From positions 1,054,001 through 1,118,000 of the forward strand of contig WSYJ01000164.1 of assembly GCA_020186115.1 (NCBI GenBank): 64,000 nucleotides of DNA, written 5' to 3'. The DNA comes from Histomonas meleagridis (taxonomy: Eukaryota > Parabasalia > Tritrichomonadida > Dientamoebidae). The notes beneath the pieces were generated by a model. The model saw only the letters and a program-made list of their open reading frames with translations. It had not been told where the DNA came from and did no database searches. The position numbers and the translations under genes are program-made. Positions within the stretch are counted from its first letter, which is position 1. Each line of letters starts with the position of its first letter. This document shows positions 1 to 8,176 of the stretch, in pieces.

Positions 1-122
1 AGAAAACTTAAAAAGAAAATTTGACATTATTTTCGTTTTCTTCATTTCTATGTGAATTTGAACACATTAAAAAAAATCAAGTTAATTAATGACTTTATTT
101 TTATTAAAAAAAGACATAAAAG

Positions 123-1004
123 TTACTGGTCAGGCTTTGCTTCAAGCTCTTTCTTTTCTGCATCTTCATTCTGTTCAACTTCTTCTTCTCTGTTCTCTTC
201 TTCCGTACATTTATCATTTTCATTTTCGTTTTCATCTTTTTGTTCATTTTGTTCTTCTTTCTCTTCATCGCTACTAAGGAAGTCATTGCTTTGATTTTCT
301 TCCTCTTCTTCGATTTCTTCCTCTTCGTAATATTTCACGTCGCCTTCCAATGGGAAATATAATGGAAGAAGTCGACAGTAAACAGCGACATCGCGTCTGA
401 GGAAGACAACAAAAATGATTCTGTCAACTTTAGGTCTATTTTCGGGGATTTCGAGATATTCTCTGACAACGCGTAACGCAATTTTTGTGGCGGGTTGTAT
501 TGGATATCCGTAAATGCCTGTGGAAATGCAACAAAGTGCAACACTACGAATCTTATCACCATCAATAAATGCAAGAGTTGACTTATATACTTCTTCAAGT
601 TTATCTGGATGCTCACCAACTGGTCCAACAGCATGAATAACATATTTAGATGGGAGCTTAAAGCCAGGAGTCAACGCAGCTTTGCCTGTTGGAGTGTGTC
701 CGATCTTTTTGCATTCATGTGCTAATTCTTTACCAGCAGCTGAATGAATTGCACCGCAGATACCACCACCTGGAAGTAAATCAGAGTTTGCAGCATTTAC
801 AATAGCATCAACTTCAAGTTCAGTGGAATCACCATTTGGTAAAAAAGAAATTAGAGAATTAATTTCTGAATTTGGCTGAAAAATAACTGATTCAGGAGAA
901 GGCTTACGTATTAGTGGTGTCACACGTGGTCCATAATCTTTCCATGTTGGAATTTGGGCCAGTTTTATAAAACTTTCTTTTTCTTCTTGCTCCATCTGAG
1001 ACAT
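123..1004 (-). CDS. macro-domain protein with acidic tail
   Basis: 293 residues. An ADP-ribose-binding macro domain fills roughly residues 45-215: the VDAIVNAANSDLLPGGG loop, then a second glycine-rich loop, CISTGIYGYP, both typical of the fold. These proteins bind or hydrolyse ADP-ribose on proteins or as a free metabolite; which activity applies is not visible. The last 70 or so residues are almost all Glu, Asp, Asn and Lys, a disordered acidic tail unusual for a plain macro-domain hydrolase. The frame is open upstream, but I chose the ATG at 1004 (MSQMEQEEK) because an initiator-like TTTCACAT lies 8-15 bases before it and no upstream ATG is in frame. No signal peptide, so cytosolic or nuclear. 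Family certain; substrate unknown. Confidence 0.87.
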   Translation of the reverse strand: MSQMEQEEKESFIKLAQIPTWKDYGPRVTPLIRKPSPESVIFQPNSEINSLISFLPNGDSTELEVDAIVNAANSDLLPGGGICGAIHSAAGKELAHECKKIGHTPTGKAALTPGFKLPSKYVIHAVGPVGEHPDKLEEVYKSTLAFIDGDKIRSVALCCISTGIYGYPIQPATKIALRVVREYLEIPENRPKVDRIIFVVFLRRDVAVYCRLLPLYFPLEGDVKYYEEEEIEEEEENQSNDFLSSDEEKEEQNEQKDENENENDKCTEEENREEEVEQNEDAEKKELEAKPDQ

Positions 1005-1016
1005 GTTATGTGAAAT
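1005..1016 (-). promoter_or_regulatory. initiator-like element of the macro-domain gene
   Basis: The coding strand reads ATTTCACATAAC directly before the ATG. TCAC(A/T) fits the TCA-pyrimidine-(T/A) initiator described for trichomonads. Similar sites occur before V-ATPase B (21130-21139), TRM5 (56570-56578) and the right-arm EF-hand gene (45488-45494). The motif is short, so chance matches are possible. Confidence 0.35.
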
Positions 1017-1161
1017 CACAAAGAATGGCAAAGAAAAAAATCATTTTTGCTGATCCTAACAGTGTTAAAACTCCTTCTGCGACTTTAACACTGGCTCATC
1101 ACAATTGGTTTTATTGAAATTTTCAAGATTAAAAAATATTGATTTGGAGTGATGAAAAATC

Positions 1162-1168
1162 AAAAAAA
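1162..1168 (-). terminator. Pol III oligo-T terminator
   Basis: Seven T residues on the minus strand immediately follow the discriminator base of the tRNA gene, the usual RNA polymerase III stop signal. Confidence 0.8.
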
Positions 1169-1250
1169 CGACACGAACCAGATTCGAACTGATGAGGGAT
1201 AAACCCATGGGGACTCAAATCCCACGCCTTAACCACTCGGCCATCGTGCC
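1169..1250 (-). tRNA. tRNA-Ser (anticodon TGA)
   Basis: A full class II cloverleaf can be folded. The acceptor stem GGCACGA pairs with TCGTGTC (one G-T pair), the D arm is GCC/GGC, the anticodon is TGA at 1215-1217, there is a long variable arm with a GGG/CCC stem, the T arm is ATCAG/CTGGT with loop TTCGAAT, and the discriminator is G73. The long variable arm and G73 indicate serine rather than leucine. No intron. The closing pair of the anticodon stem (31-39) is A-C and position 37 is G, both slightly unusual. Internal A-box and B-box promoters are intact, and a T7 terminator follows. It lies between the macro-domain gene and the 3' end of a coiled-coil gene. Confidence 0.9.
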
Positions 1251-1386
1251 TTCATTTCCTTTAAAGGATCAATTATATGAAGTAAATAATTTTAAGAAGA
1301 AAATTTATTCTGTTGTTTTTTTTACATATTGTACAATATTATTTAATATGATACTTATCTAAAATATTTAACATTTTATTGAAACA

Positions 1387-3813
1387 CTATGGAAGGAAGC
1401 TTTGATTTATCCTGTAAATCTCGATGCTATTCTCTTTCTGTTTGTAATCTGCATTCACAACTCTACATGAAGACAAATTTACTATTCTTTCCAACGCCAA
1501 AATTTCTTTATTTCTTTCACACAACTTTGTTTTTAGGACATCAATTTCATCTTTTTTACTATTTAGCTCATTTTTTATTGCTTTCATTTCCTCTAAAACC
1601 TCATTTTGCTTCACTTTATATTTCATTATCTCATTATTGCTCACAGAAATTTCATCTTTTTTCTTTTCTATTTCACAGTTTAACTCATTTATTTTAATAT
1701 TTAACTTTTGATTTTCATTTTCTATTTCATTTAATTTCGAAATTATTTTTTCTAATTTTGATGGATGTATTAATTTCGAGTTTTCTTCAGCTATACATTG
1801 TATTCTTTCTTTATATTTATCAATGATTTTTTGTGCGTTTTCAATGTTTTCTGTTCGTTCTTCGTAATATAATTTTAAGTTATTAAATTCTTCGTTTTTC
1901 TTTTGTATTTCTCTTTTCACATTAATTAATTCATTTGTTAACTCTAAAAATGTATTACTAATTTCTTTAAGTTTAAAATCAAATGAATATTTTGTTGGAA
2001 TTGTTAAGTTATGTAAAGAATTTTCATCAAATATTTGATTCTTTAAATTTTTAATTTTGTTCCATCGACATGTAAAAATTACTGTTAACACAACAGTTCT
2101 TAAACTTTGTTCTTTCTTTCCGATTATACTTTCATATAGTTCATTAATAAAGTCTATAGCTTCTTTGTAACATTGTGCAATTTTTCTTGAAAATAAATTC
2201 CTGAGACGGTTTTGCTGTGTAAACCTTTGAATTATTTCATTTTCTTTTTTATAACTTTCGAATTCCATTAATAGCTGCGAATATTCATTCGTTTTATCCA
2301 ATTTTTCTGGAAATGTTTGGATTTTTTGCTGGAGTTCATCTATTTCCTTTTTTGCTGAAGAAAGAAGTATTTTATTTTCTTCTGCTAATGTAATCGCATC
2401 AAATGCTTCACGAGCTTTTTTACGAATGTTAACCCATTCATGTAAAGGATCATCTTCCACATGTAATATGTCTTCGAGGACTTGAAATTCTGATTCGTAA
2501 TGATGTAAAATTGATTCAATTTGCTGTACATGCGTTTTGTGCTGTTGCGTTTGTTCTGTAATAATTTCGCGAATACGCTTTGAGGCGTTGATGCGCTTTT
2601 GGAGCTCGAGCGAAATGCTGTGGTTCTCTTTCCTTAAGATGTTAATAGCAATGTTCCGCCTGTTGATTTTGTTCTGCAAATGGTGAATGAGTTTGGAATT
2701 GTCGTCTTTGCTTTCGTTTTGTTGAATTGCATTGTTGAAGACTTTATTTTGATGTTCTAATTCTTGGATTTTGTTGTTGAGTTTTTGATTTTGTTGCTTT
2801 AATTCATTTATTATATTAATGTTATCATCGTTTTGACTTTCCAATATTTGCATTTTGTTGTTGAGTTTTTGATTTTGTTGCTTTAATTCATTTATTATAT
2901 TAATGTTATCATTGTTTTGACTTTCCAATATTTGCATTTTGTTGTTGTGGTCTTTGTCTTTCTGTTGGAATTCATTTATTTTGTTGATGTAACTATCGTT
3001 TTGATGTTTTAACTTTTGTATTTTATTATTGTAATTATGATTTTGATCTTCTAGTTTTCGCATTTTTTGGTTGCTTTCATTGCTTTGATTTTCTAATTCT
3101 TGAATTCTGGTTTTGAGCTTTTTGTTTTGTTGTTTTAATTCATGTATTTTATTGTTAAGACTTTGCATTTGACTTTCTAATGTTTGCGCTTTGTTATCAT
3201 TGTTTTTGCTTTGTTTTAATTCATTTATTTTATTGTTATATTCTTTATTCTGATTTACTAATTCATGAATTTTGTTTTTAAGTATTTGGTTTTGTTGTTC
3301 TAATTGTTGTACTTTGATAATAAGGTTTTTGTTTTGTTCATCTAATTCTTTTATTTTGTCTTTGTAATTATTATTCTGTTGTTCTAGTTCTAGTATTTTG
3401 TCTGTGAGATCTTTGTTTGTAATTTTTTCATTATTTGATTCCGTTATCTTTTTCTTGTCATCATCCATAGGCTCGGCTGTTGGGGCTTCTTTAAGGAGAG
3501 CTTCTCTTAATTCTTTCACAATATTTTTTAATTGCTGAATTTCTTGTTCGTATTGTTTTTTTTGAAATGCAAATTCAGCTATAAGAATTTTCTGTGATTC
3601 ATCAGATAATTTAAGTTTTGATCTAAGCGTTATTGATTCTTCTCTGTAATGAAGCAATTTTTTTATTTTATTTTCTAAAGATTCTAAAAGCGTGCTTTTT
3701 GCAGATCTGCTTTCTGCAAACGACCTTACTTCTGTCATGCAATTCACTAGCTTTTCTAGATCACTAGAAGATCCTGAATGAGAATGAGTTAAAGAATTTT
3801 CGAAATCATCCAT
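1387..3813 (-). CDS. long coiled-coil protein
   Basis: 808 residues, rich in Gln, Asn, Lys and Glu. Residues 60-420 and about 500-780 are near-continuous heptads with repeats of the type LKQQNQKLNNKIQELE. A less repetitive central part (about 430-600) contains a hydrophobic stretch around RTVVLTVIFTCRW, probably folded and not a membrane segment. A Ser-rich N-terminus (THSHSGSSSD) precedes the coils. No catalytic motif is visible. Such proteins are abundant in trichomonads and act as cytoskeletal or Golgi-type scaffolds; function here is unknown. An internal 84-bp tandem duplication (2768-2947) extended the coil. Start at the first in-frame ATG, 3813. Confidence 0.75.
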   Translation of the reverse strand: MDDFENSLTHSHSGSSSDLEKLVNCMTEVRSFAESRSAKSTLLESLENKIKKLLHYREESITLRSKLKLSDESQKILIAEFAFQKKQYEQEIQQLKNIVKELREALLKEAPTAEPMDDDKKKITESNNEKITNKDLTDKILELEQQNNNYKDKIKELDEQNKNLIIKVQQLEQQNQILKNKIHELVNQNKEYNNKINELKQSKNNDNKAQTLESQMQSLNNKIHELKQQNKKLKTRIQELENQSNESNQKMRKLEDQNHNYNNKIQKLKHQNDSYINKINEFQQKDKDHNNKMQILESQNNDNINIINELKQQNQKLNNKMQILESQNDDNINIINELKQQNQKLNNKIQELEHQNKVFNNAIQQNESKDDNSKLIHHLQNKINRRNIAINILRKENHSISLELQKRINASKRIREIITEQTQQHKTHVQQIESILHHYESEFQVLEDILHVEDDPLHEWVNIRKKAREAFDAITLAEENKILLSSAKKEIDELQQKIQTFPEKLDKTNEYSQLLMEFESYKKENEIIQRFTQQNRLRNLFSRKIAQCYKEAIDFINELYESIIGKKEQSLRTVVLTVIFTCRWNKIKNLKNQIFDENSLHNLTIPTKYSFDFKLKEISNTFLELTNELINVKREIQKKNEEFNNLKLYYEERTENIENAQKIIDKYKERIQCIAEENSKLIHPSKLEKIISKLNEIENENQKLNIKINELNCEIEKKKDEISVSNNEIMKYKVKQNEVLEEMKAIKNELNSKKDEIDVLKTKLCERNKEILALERIVNLSSCRVVNADYKQKENSIEIYRINQSFLP
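2768..2947 (-). repeat. 84-bp tandem repeat inside the coiled-coil gene
   Basis: Two copies of an 84-bp unit plus a short overhang (period from 2768 to 2852 to 2936) differ at about one base. They encode 28 residues, exactly four heptads, so the duplication keeps coiled-coil phase. Confidence 0.85.
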
Positions 3814-3964
3814 ATCAGAATACGTTTAAAATATCTCAAGAAACAGCAAAAACAAACTTATCCACAATATTGCGTTAAAAATAAGATTATATTTACTTTA
3901 AACATATTGGCCATCTTGTTTGACAATTTGTAGTTTAGTATTTTTAGAACAAAAAGTAATTATT

Positions 3965-4588
3965 TTATTTAATACACCATATTTCAATTTTGTTTTTTTG
4001 TGTGACTTCTATTTTTGATGCTTTAATAAGCTTCTTTTTTAGATATGAGAGAATTGATGGGTCAATAACGAAACGTCTTTTTAATTCATCCATGGAAATA
4101 CTTCCTCTTTTGTATAACAATGTTTCAACATGCTGTTGTAAGATGTTAGATTGTTGAACAATCGAATTTGCATTTGCAACGCGAATGAAATACCATGCAG
4201 TACAAAAGATTCCTGAGAAAATAAAAAACAATGGGCTCGAAAGCAATCCAAAAACAAAGAAGACAACAGAAAGCATAGATGTAATATGACTAGCAATTTT
4301 ATATTTGACTTTAAATTCCAATTTTTTTGTTATTGGAGTTGGCGTTTGAGATCGACTTGACCTAGACGAATTTCGTGATATGTGAGTTTCGAATATATTT
4401 TGTGGCACAGGAGATGTTTGTCTTTGTTTAGGATTCTTGTTACTTGACTCAATTTTTGATTTTTGATTTTTTAAATAAATTGATAAAAGCTGTAATCTTG
4501 TAGCATTATTTGGCACCTCTACGCCTTCTTGTTTAAGGCTTTTAATTAGCTCATCTTTAGTGAGCTTCTTTGGATCAGTTCCTTTCAT
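3965..4588 (-). CDS. HeH/LEM-like double-membrane-span protein with C-terminal winged-helix-like domain
   Basis: 207 residues. Residues 5-42 (LTKDELIKSLKQEGVEVP...LLSIYL) look like a HeH/SAP helix-extension-helix. A Ser/Arg/Pro linker follows (RNSSRSSRSQTPTP). Two adjacent hydrophobic helices (about 98-140) form a tight hairpin. The last 50 residues (RGSISMDELKRRF ... KIEIWCIK) resemble the winged-helix MSC domain that ends Man1/Src1 inner nuclear membrane proteins. The order HeH, membrane, MSC is that of Src1/Heh2/Man1, but at about a quarter of their size. Family assignment is inference. The ATG at 4588 is the only in-frame start. A GTCACTTTTT motif lies about 75 bases upstream. Confidence 0.6.
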   Translation of the reverse strand: MKGTDPKKLTKDELIKSLKQEGVEVPNNATRLQLLSIYLKNQKSKIESSNKNPKQRQTSPVPQNIFETHISRNSSRSSRSQTPTPITKKLEFKVKYKIASHITSMLSVVFFVFGLLSSPLFFIFSGIFCTAWYFIRVANANSIVQQSNILQQHVETLLYKRGSISMDELKRRFVIDPSILSYLKKKLIKASKIEVTQKNKIEIWCIK

Positions 4589-4658
4589 TTTACCAGAATT
4601 TCAACCGTTAACTCAATTCACCAAAATACGTTTATGAGGATTACGTTTACTTTGAACC

Positions 4659-4668
4659 AAAAAGTGAC
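4659..4668. promoter_or_regulatory. AAAAAGTGAC candidate promoter motif
   Basis: AAAAAGTGAC lies in the 100-bp gap between the HeH-like gene and NudC. The same core occurs in four other gene-start regions of this window (6138, 17367, 26422-26449, 57365-57402). Role inferred from recurrence only. Confidence 0.35.
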
Positions 4669-4688
4669 TATTCAATATTTTCAAAACT

Positions 4689-5201
4689 TTACTTACCTGA
4701 TTGTGCTTTTGCAAGTTGTTGTGCAAACTCTGGGTGCTCGCGTGTAAGCTTTTCAATCATTTCACGATTCTTGATTTCTTCAGTTGTTGGTAAGCCGGCA
4801 GCTTTTGCGCGTTGATCATACATCATCTTTTCGACAGTCTGACGTGTTTCTGGATCGAGATCAGAAAGTTTGCTATTCTCTGGTTCGATCTTAGATACGT
4901 CAATCTCTGGATCACCAACAATCACGTTTTTCCACCAATGCATTCCAGTCTTTTTAACAAGATAAACTTGAATTTCACGTCCATCTTTAACATCAGCAAT
5001 TGTCCATGATGAATCACCAGGCTTCACTTCTTCTGAAAGATCACCATCAATTATTGGTGTTTTTCCTTTGATTCCTACGATCAAGTGATTTTTTTTAATT
5101 TGGCAATTAACCATTTTTCCTGGTATCCCGGCCTCAACAATAACAGACACAGTGACATCTTCTAAAGTTTGTTCCCAAGTGTATGGAAGCTCGTTGGACA
5201 T
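4689..5201 (-). CDS. nudC: NudC-family CS-domain protein
   Basis: 170 residues. The CS (p23/alpha-crystallin-like) domain covers about residues 6-95 (YTWEQTLEDVTVSVIV ... HWWKNVIVGDPEID). The hallmark NudC tail follows: SKLSDLDPETRQTVEKMMYD, then RAKAAGLPTTEE. NudC proteins are Hsp90/Hsp70 co-chaperones that stabilise dynein/LIS1 and WD-repeat clients in the cytosol. The metazoan N-terminal dimerising coiled coil is missing, as in the short fungal-type NudC. ATG at 5201 is preceded by AT-rich leader and no in-frame alternative. Assignment is secure. Confidence 0.93.
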   Translation of the reverse strand: MSNELPYTWEQTLEDVTVSVIVEAGIPGKMVNCQIKKNHLIVGIKGKTPIIDGDLSEEVKPGDSSWTIADVKDGREIQVYLVKKTGMHWWKNVIVGDPEIDVSKIEPENSKLSDLDPETRQTVEKMMYDQRAKAAGLPTTEEIKNREMIEKLTREHPEFAQQLAKAQSGK

Positions 5202-5562
5202 TTTCCTATAAATGGCCGGCTATTTTCAAAATCTTGTTTTGTGCGCCTTGCCGGCAAATTCGGTTCAAAACATAAAAGGTAAGCCGTTTACAAAATGCGC
5301 TGCAAAAAATCGTTAGCCTGCTCAAAAGTTAAATTATAAACAATTAGAAATGCATATGTAACTTTTATTCAATTGGTGAGCTAATAAATCAAAGGATCAA
5401 TCTAACTTTTTTTCAAATCAAATTTTGAAATATCAAAAAAATACTCTGGTATTATGTCATCAAACAGGTGTACACTCAAATATCCTTTACCCAGTTTTGA
5501 TATTTATAATAATCAATTTTAAAAAAAGAATAGTAATAAAACCAATGATTTGAATGTCAAAT
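5202..5562. other. intergenic region upstream of NudC
   Basis: 361 bases between the NudC start and the cyclophilin stop. AT-rich, no ORF or RNA recognised. It should contain the NudC promoter and the cyclophilin 3' end signal. Confidence 0.6.
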
Positions 5563-6111
5563 TCATATTTTCTTTACTTCTGGTTGGATTTCTCCACAGT
5601 TATAAATTTCACAAACTGCTTTTGGAATTCCACTTGGTGAACCTTGTTTTTCAATTTCCTTGACAATATCCATTCCTTCTATTACTCGTCCAAACACAAC
5701 ATGGTGTCCATCAAGCCAAGGGCAAGGAACTGTTGTGATGAAGAATTGACTTCCATTTGTATTTGGTCCAGCATTCGCCATTGATACAAGCCCAGGAATT
5801 TGATGTGGAATTTCAAAATTCTCATCCTCAAATCTTTCTCCATATATTGATTCACCACCAGTTCCATTTCCTCTTGTGAAATCTCCTCCTTGAATCATAA
5901 ATTGTGGAATAATACGGTGGAATTTTGAGCCTTTGTAATGGAGAGGTTTCTTTGATTTACCTTCTCCTTTTTCTCCAGTACATATTGCACGGAAATTTTC
6001 AGTTGTCTTTGGAACCCAATCAGCAAACAATTCAAAAACAATCCTTCCAATGTCTTTGTCATCTATCTTTATATCAAAAAATGTTTTTGGGCGAATGATT
6101 TTACCGCTCAT
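5563..6111 (-). CDS. cyclophilin-type peptidyl-prolyl cis-trans isomerase
   Basis: 182 residues from the ATG at 6111 ([14 protein letters not shown]). The complete catalytic core is visible: [23 protein letters not shown] with the catalytic Arg, the FSMAN-equivalent [17 protein letters not shown], and [10 protein letters not shown] with the Trp that confers cyclosporin sensitivity. The insertion [20 protein letters not shown] is the divergent-loop type of cytosolic cyclophilin A/40 proteins. Upstream codons are open but no signal peptide fits and an ATG-headed core is standard, so the short form was chosen. Divergently transcribed from the actin-like gene 105 bp away. Confidence 0.94.
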   Translation of the reverse strand: MSGKIIRPKTFFDIKIDDKDIGRIVFELFADWVPKTTENFRAICTGEKGEGKSKKPLHYKGSKFHRIIPQFMIQGGDFTRGNGTGGESIYGERFEDENFEIPHQIPGLVSMANAGPNTNGSQFFITTVPCPWLDGHHVVFGRVIEGMDIVKEIEKQGSPSGIPKAVCEIYNCGEIQPEVKKI

Positions 6112-6137
6112 TGGAGAAATGGTCCGATATATTACAT

Positions 6138-6146
6138 AAAAGTGAC
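6138..6146. promoter_or_regulatory. AAAAGTGAC motif in a divergent promoter
   Basis: The motif lies in the 105-bp gap between cyclophilin and the actin-like gene, 27-35 bases from the cyclophilin ATG (as GTCACTTTT on its coding strand). Candidate shared promoter element; see the other copies. Confidence 0.35.
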
Positions 6147-6216
6147 ATAATAAGAACTTTTTTTTCAGAACTAAAAATTTTGAGAAATTACAAATAAAAA
6201 AAAACAGCAATTTGTC

Positions 6217-7333
6217 ATGGATGAAAACAATCAAACAATAATTATTGACAATGGTTCTGATACGTGTAAGGTCGGTTTTTCTAATGAAGAAGCACCACGC
6301 GCAATTTTCCCTTCTGTTGTTGGCTTCCCAAAATATGTTGCAACATATTGGAATTCCAATTTACGCGATTCATATATTGGTAATGAAGCTTTCGATAAGG
6401 CAGGTCTTCTTATCCTCAAGTACCCGATTGAACATGGTTTTGTTACAAACTGGGACAAAATGGAAAAGATATGGTGCCATGCCTTCTACAACGAATTACG
6501 TGTTGATCCAGCAGAGTATGCAGTTCTTCTTACAGAAGCTCCAACGAGTCCAAAAGGGATGCGTGAAAAGATGCTTCAAATTCATTTCGAAACATTCAAT
6601 GTTCCAGCATGCTACATTTGTACGCAACCTGTTCTTTCCCTTTATTCAACAGATTGTGTCACTGGTGTTGTTTTAGAGTCAGGTGATGGTGCTTCTTTCG
6701 CAGTTCCAATTTACGAAGGTTACTCTTTCCCGCACGCCATTAAGGGTTTCAATCTTGCCGGTCGTGACATTACGTCATATCTCCAAAAGATCCTTATCCA
6801 ACGTGGCTATCTTCTTACCACATTCAATGAAAGGAAAATTGTTCGTGACATCAAAGAAATCATTGCATACGTTGCACTTGATTATGATGAAGAACTTGCA
6901 AAAGCAGACACAACATCCGAATGTGATATCTCATACGCACTTCCAAATGGTGACGTCATCAGCATTGGAAATGAGCGCTTCAGATGTACGGAACTTCTTT
7001 TTAGACCATATTTTGGAGGATTTGACTTCGACGGCATTGATCAATATCTTTTTGCATCCATTATGGAATGCGGCGCTGATGTCCGCAAGGATCTCTTTGG
7101 GAACATTCTTCTATCAGGAGGCAACACGATGTTTGAAGGATTTGCAGAACGAAATGCTTAATCTTGCACCAACTACGATGAAGATCAATGTTGTTTCACC
7201 ACCAGAACGCAAATATTCTGCGTGGATTGGAGGATGTAAACTTGCGTCACTCTCTACATTCCCACAGATGGTTATAACACGTGAAGAATACGAAGAATCA
7301 GGACCGGGAATTGTTCATCGTAAGTGTTTCTAA
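6217..7333 (+). pseudogene. divergent actin, broken by a short deletion
   Basis: The frame from 6217 gives 314 residues of actin ([45 protein letters not shown]) and stops at 7161. The actin C-terminus ([37 protein letters not shown]) follows in another frame and ends at 7333. Relative to conventional actin about 11 bases seem to be missing around 7140-7150, where TTGCAGAACGA would otherwise be repeated, which suggests slippage. Even before the break it is divergent: the DSGDGVTH signature reads ESGDGASF, so the equivalents of Asp154 and His161, which assist ATP hydrolysis, are Glu and Phe; the D-loop is also altered. It is an actin-related or pseudo-actin paralogue. An assembly error at the break is possible. 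Confidence 0.82.
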
Positions 7334-7582
7334 ATGTTTTTATATTCGGAATTTGTGATGATATTTCTTGAAGTTGTTCTATTTCATCATTACGAATTAT
7401 TTTTAATTGGGTTATGTCCTTCTTTATTATATTTTTATGAAGTTCCCAATCATTCTTTGATAGTTCATTAATGTTTTGAAAAAAGTTATCTGAGAATTCG
7501 TTGAATTTAGATTTATAATTTCTTTTTATAAAGTTTTTTTCAATTTACATATTTCTGAATCAATTATTTCATTTTCAACCAT
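7334..7582 (-). pseudogene. DUF3447 ankyrin-protein fragment
   Basis: The minus strand encodes NDWELHKNIIKKD ... IIRNDEIEQLQEISSQ, which matches the part of the complete gene at 8177-10819 reading DDWKLHKKLVEDG ... LRNDDIDKLQEIATQ. A possible ATG at 7582 is out of frame with this block, and there is no ankyrin region, so it is a truncated remnant. It abuts the actin-like gene tail to tail. Confidence 0.55.
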
Positions 7583-8049
7583 GATATGCTCGGATTGATT
7601 TTTCTTATAATTTCTATAAATAATTAGAAATTATGATATGCATAAATAGTTATATTTTTTAATAGCATATATTGATTTATATATTAATTTTTTAAAAAAA
7701 ATATTTCTGATCTATTTTATTTAAAAAATCAGTATATTTCAATCGTATCCACATAAAGTATTGAAATAAAAACACTTTTTCAAGATATTTTTTAACGGTC
7801 CACTCATTGACGGTTAATTCAAAAATTTGATGTTTACAAAGAAGAAAAACCCATTATTGACTTTATCAAGATATACTGAGCAATTCAAAAAATTAGCAAA
7901 ATTACAAGGCATACAATAAAATGGCCAATATATTGCTTAAAATTTCATTATGAAATATAGGAATAATTTTCAAAAAAACAATCGAAAAACATTTTGTCAA
8001 GCCTTTTTCATTATGAATATCGAATAACATAATATAATGTAATATTATA

Positions 8050-8085
<36 letters not shown>

Positions 8086-8176
8086 CATAAGGAAAATACT
8101 CAACAATCAAAATCAATAATATTCGTTATATGATCATATGATAAATAAAAATACAAAGATAGTTTTGATGAGCTTT
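7583..8176. other. AT-rich intergenic stretch
   Basis: About 590 bases, strongly AT-rich, containing the TA microsatellite at 8056-8082. No gene recognised on either strand. Confidence 0.6.
8056..8082. repeat. (TA)n microsatellite
   Basis: About 13 TA dinucleotides in a row, preceded by imperfect ATATT runs, just downstream of the ankyrin gene. Confidence 0.95.

Noticed and set aside
52-294. Ser/Phe-rich plus-strand ORF
   Set aside because: Antisense of the Glu-rich tail of the macro-domain gene; GAA codons read backwards give TTC.
1387-3813. Virus-derived inclusion-body protein
   Set aside because: That label often attaches to any long coiled coil; nothing but heptads supports it.
8056-8082. 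TA run as a centromere or replication origin
   Set aside because: Too short, and no supporting structure; a common microsatellite.
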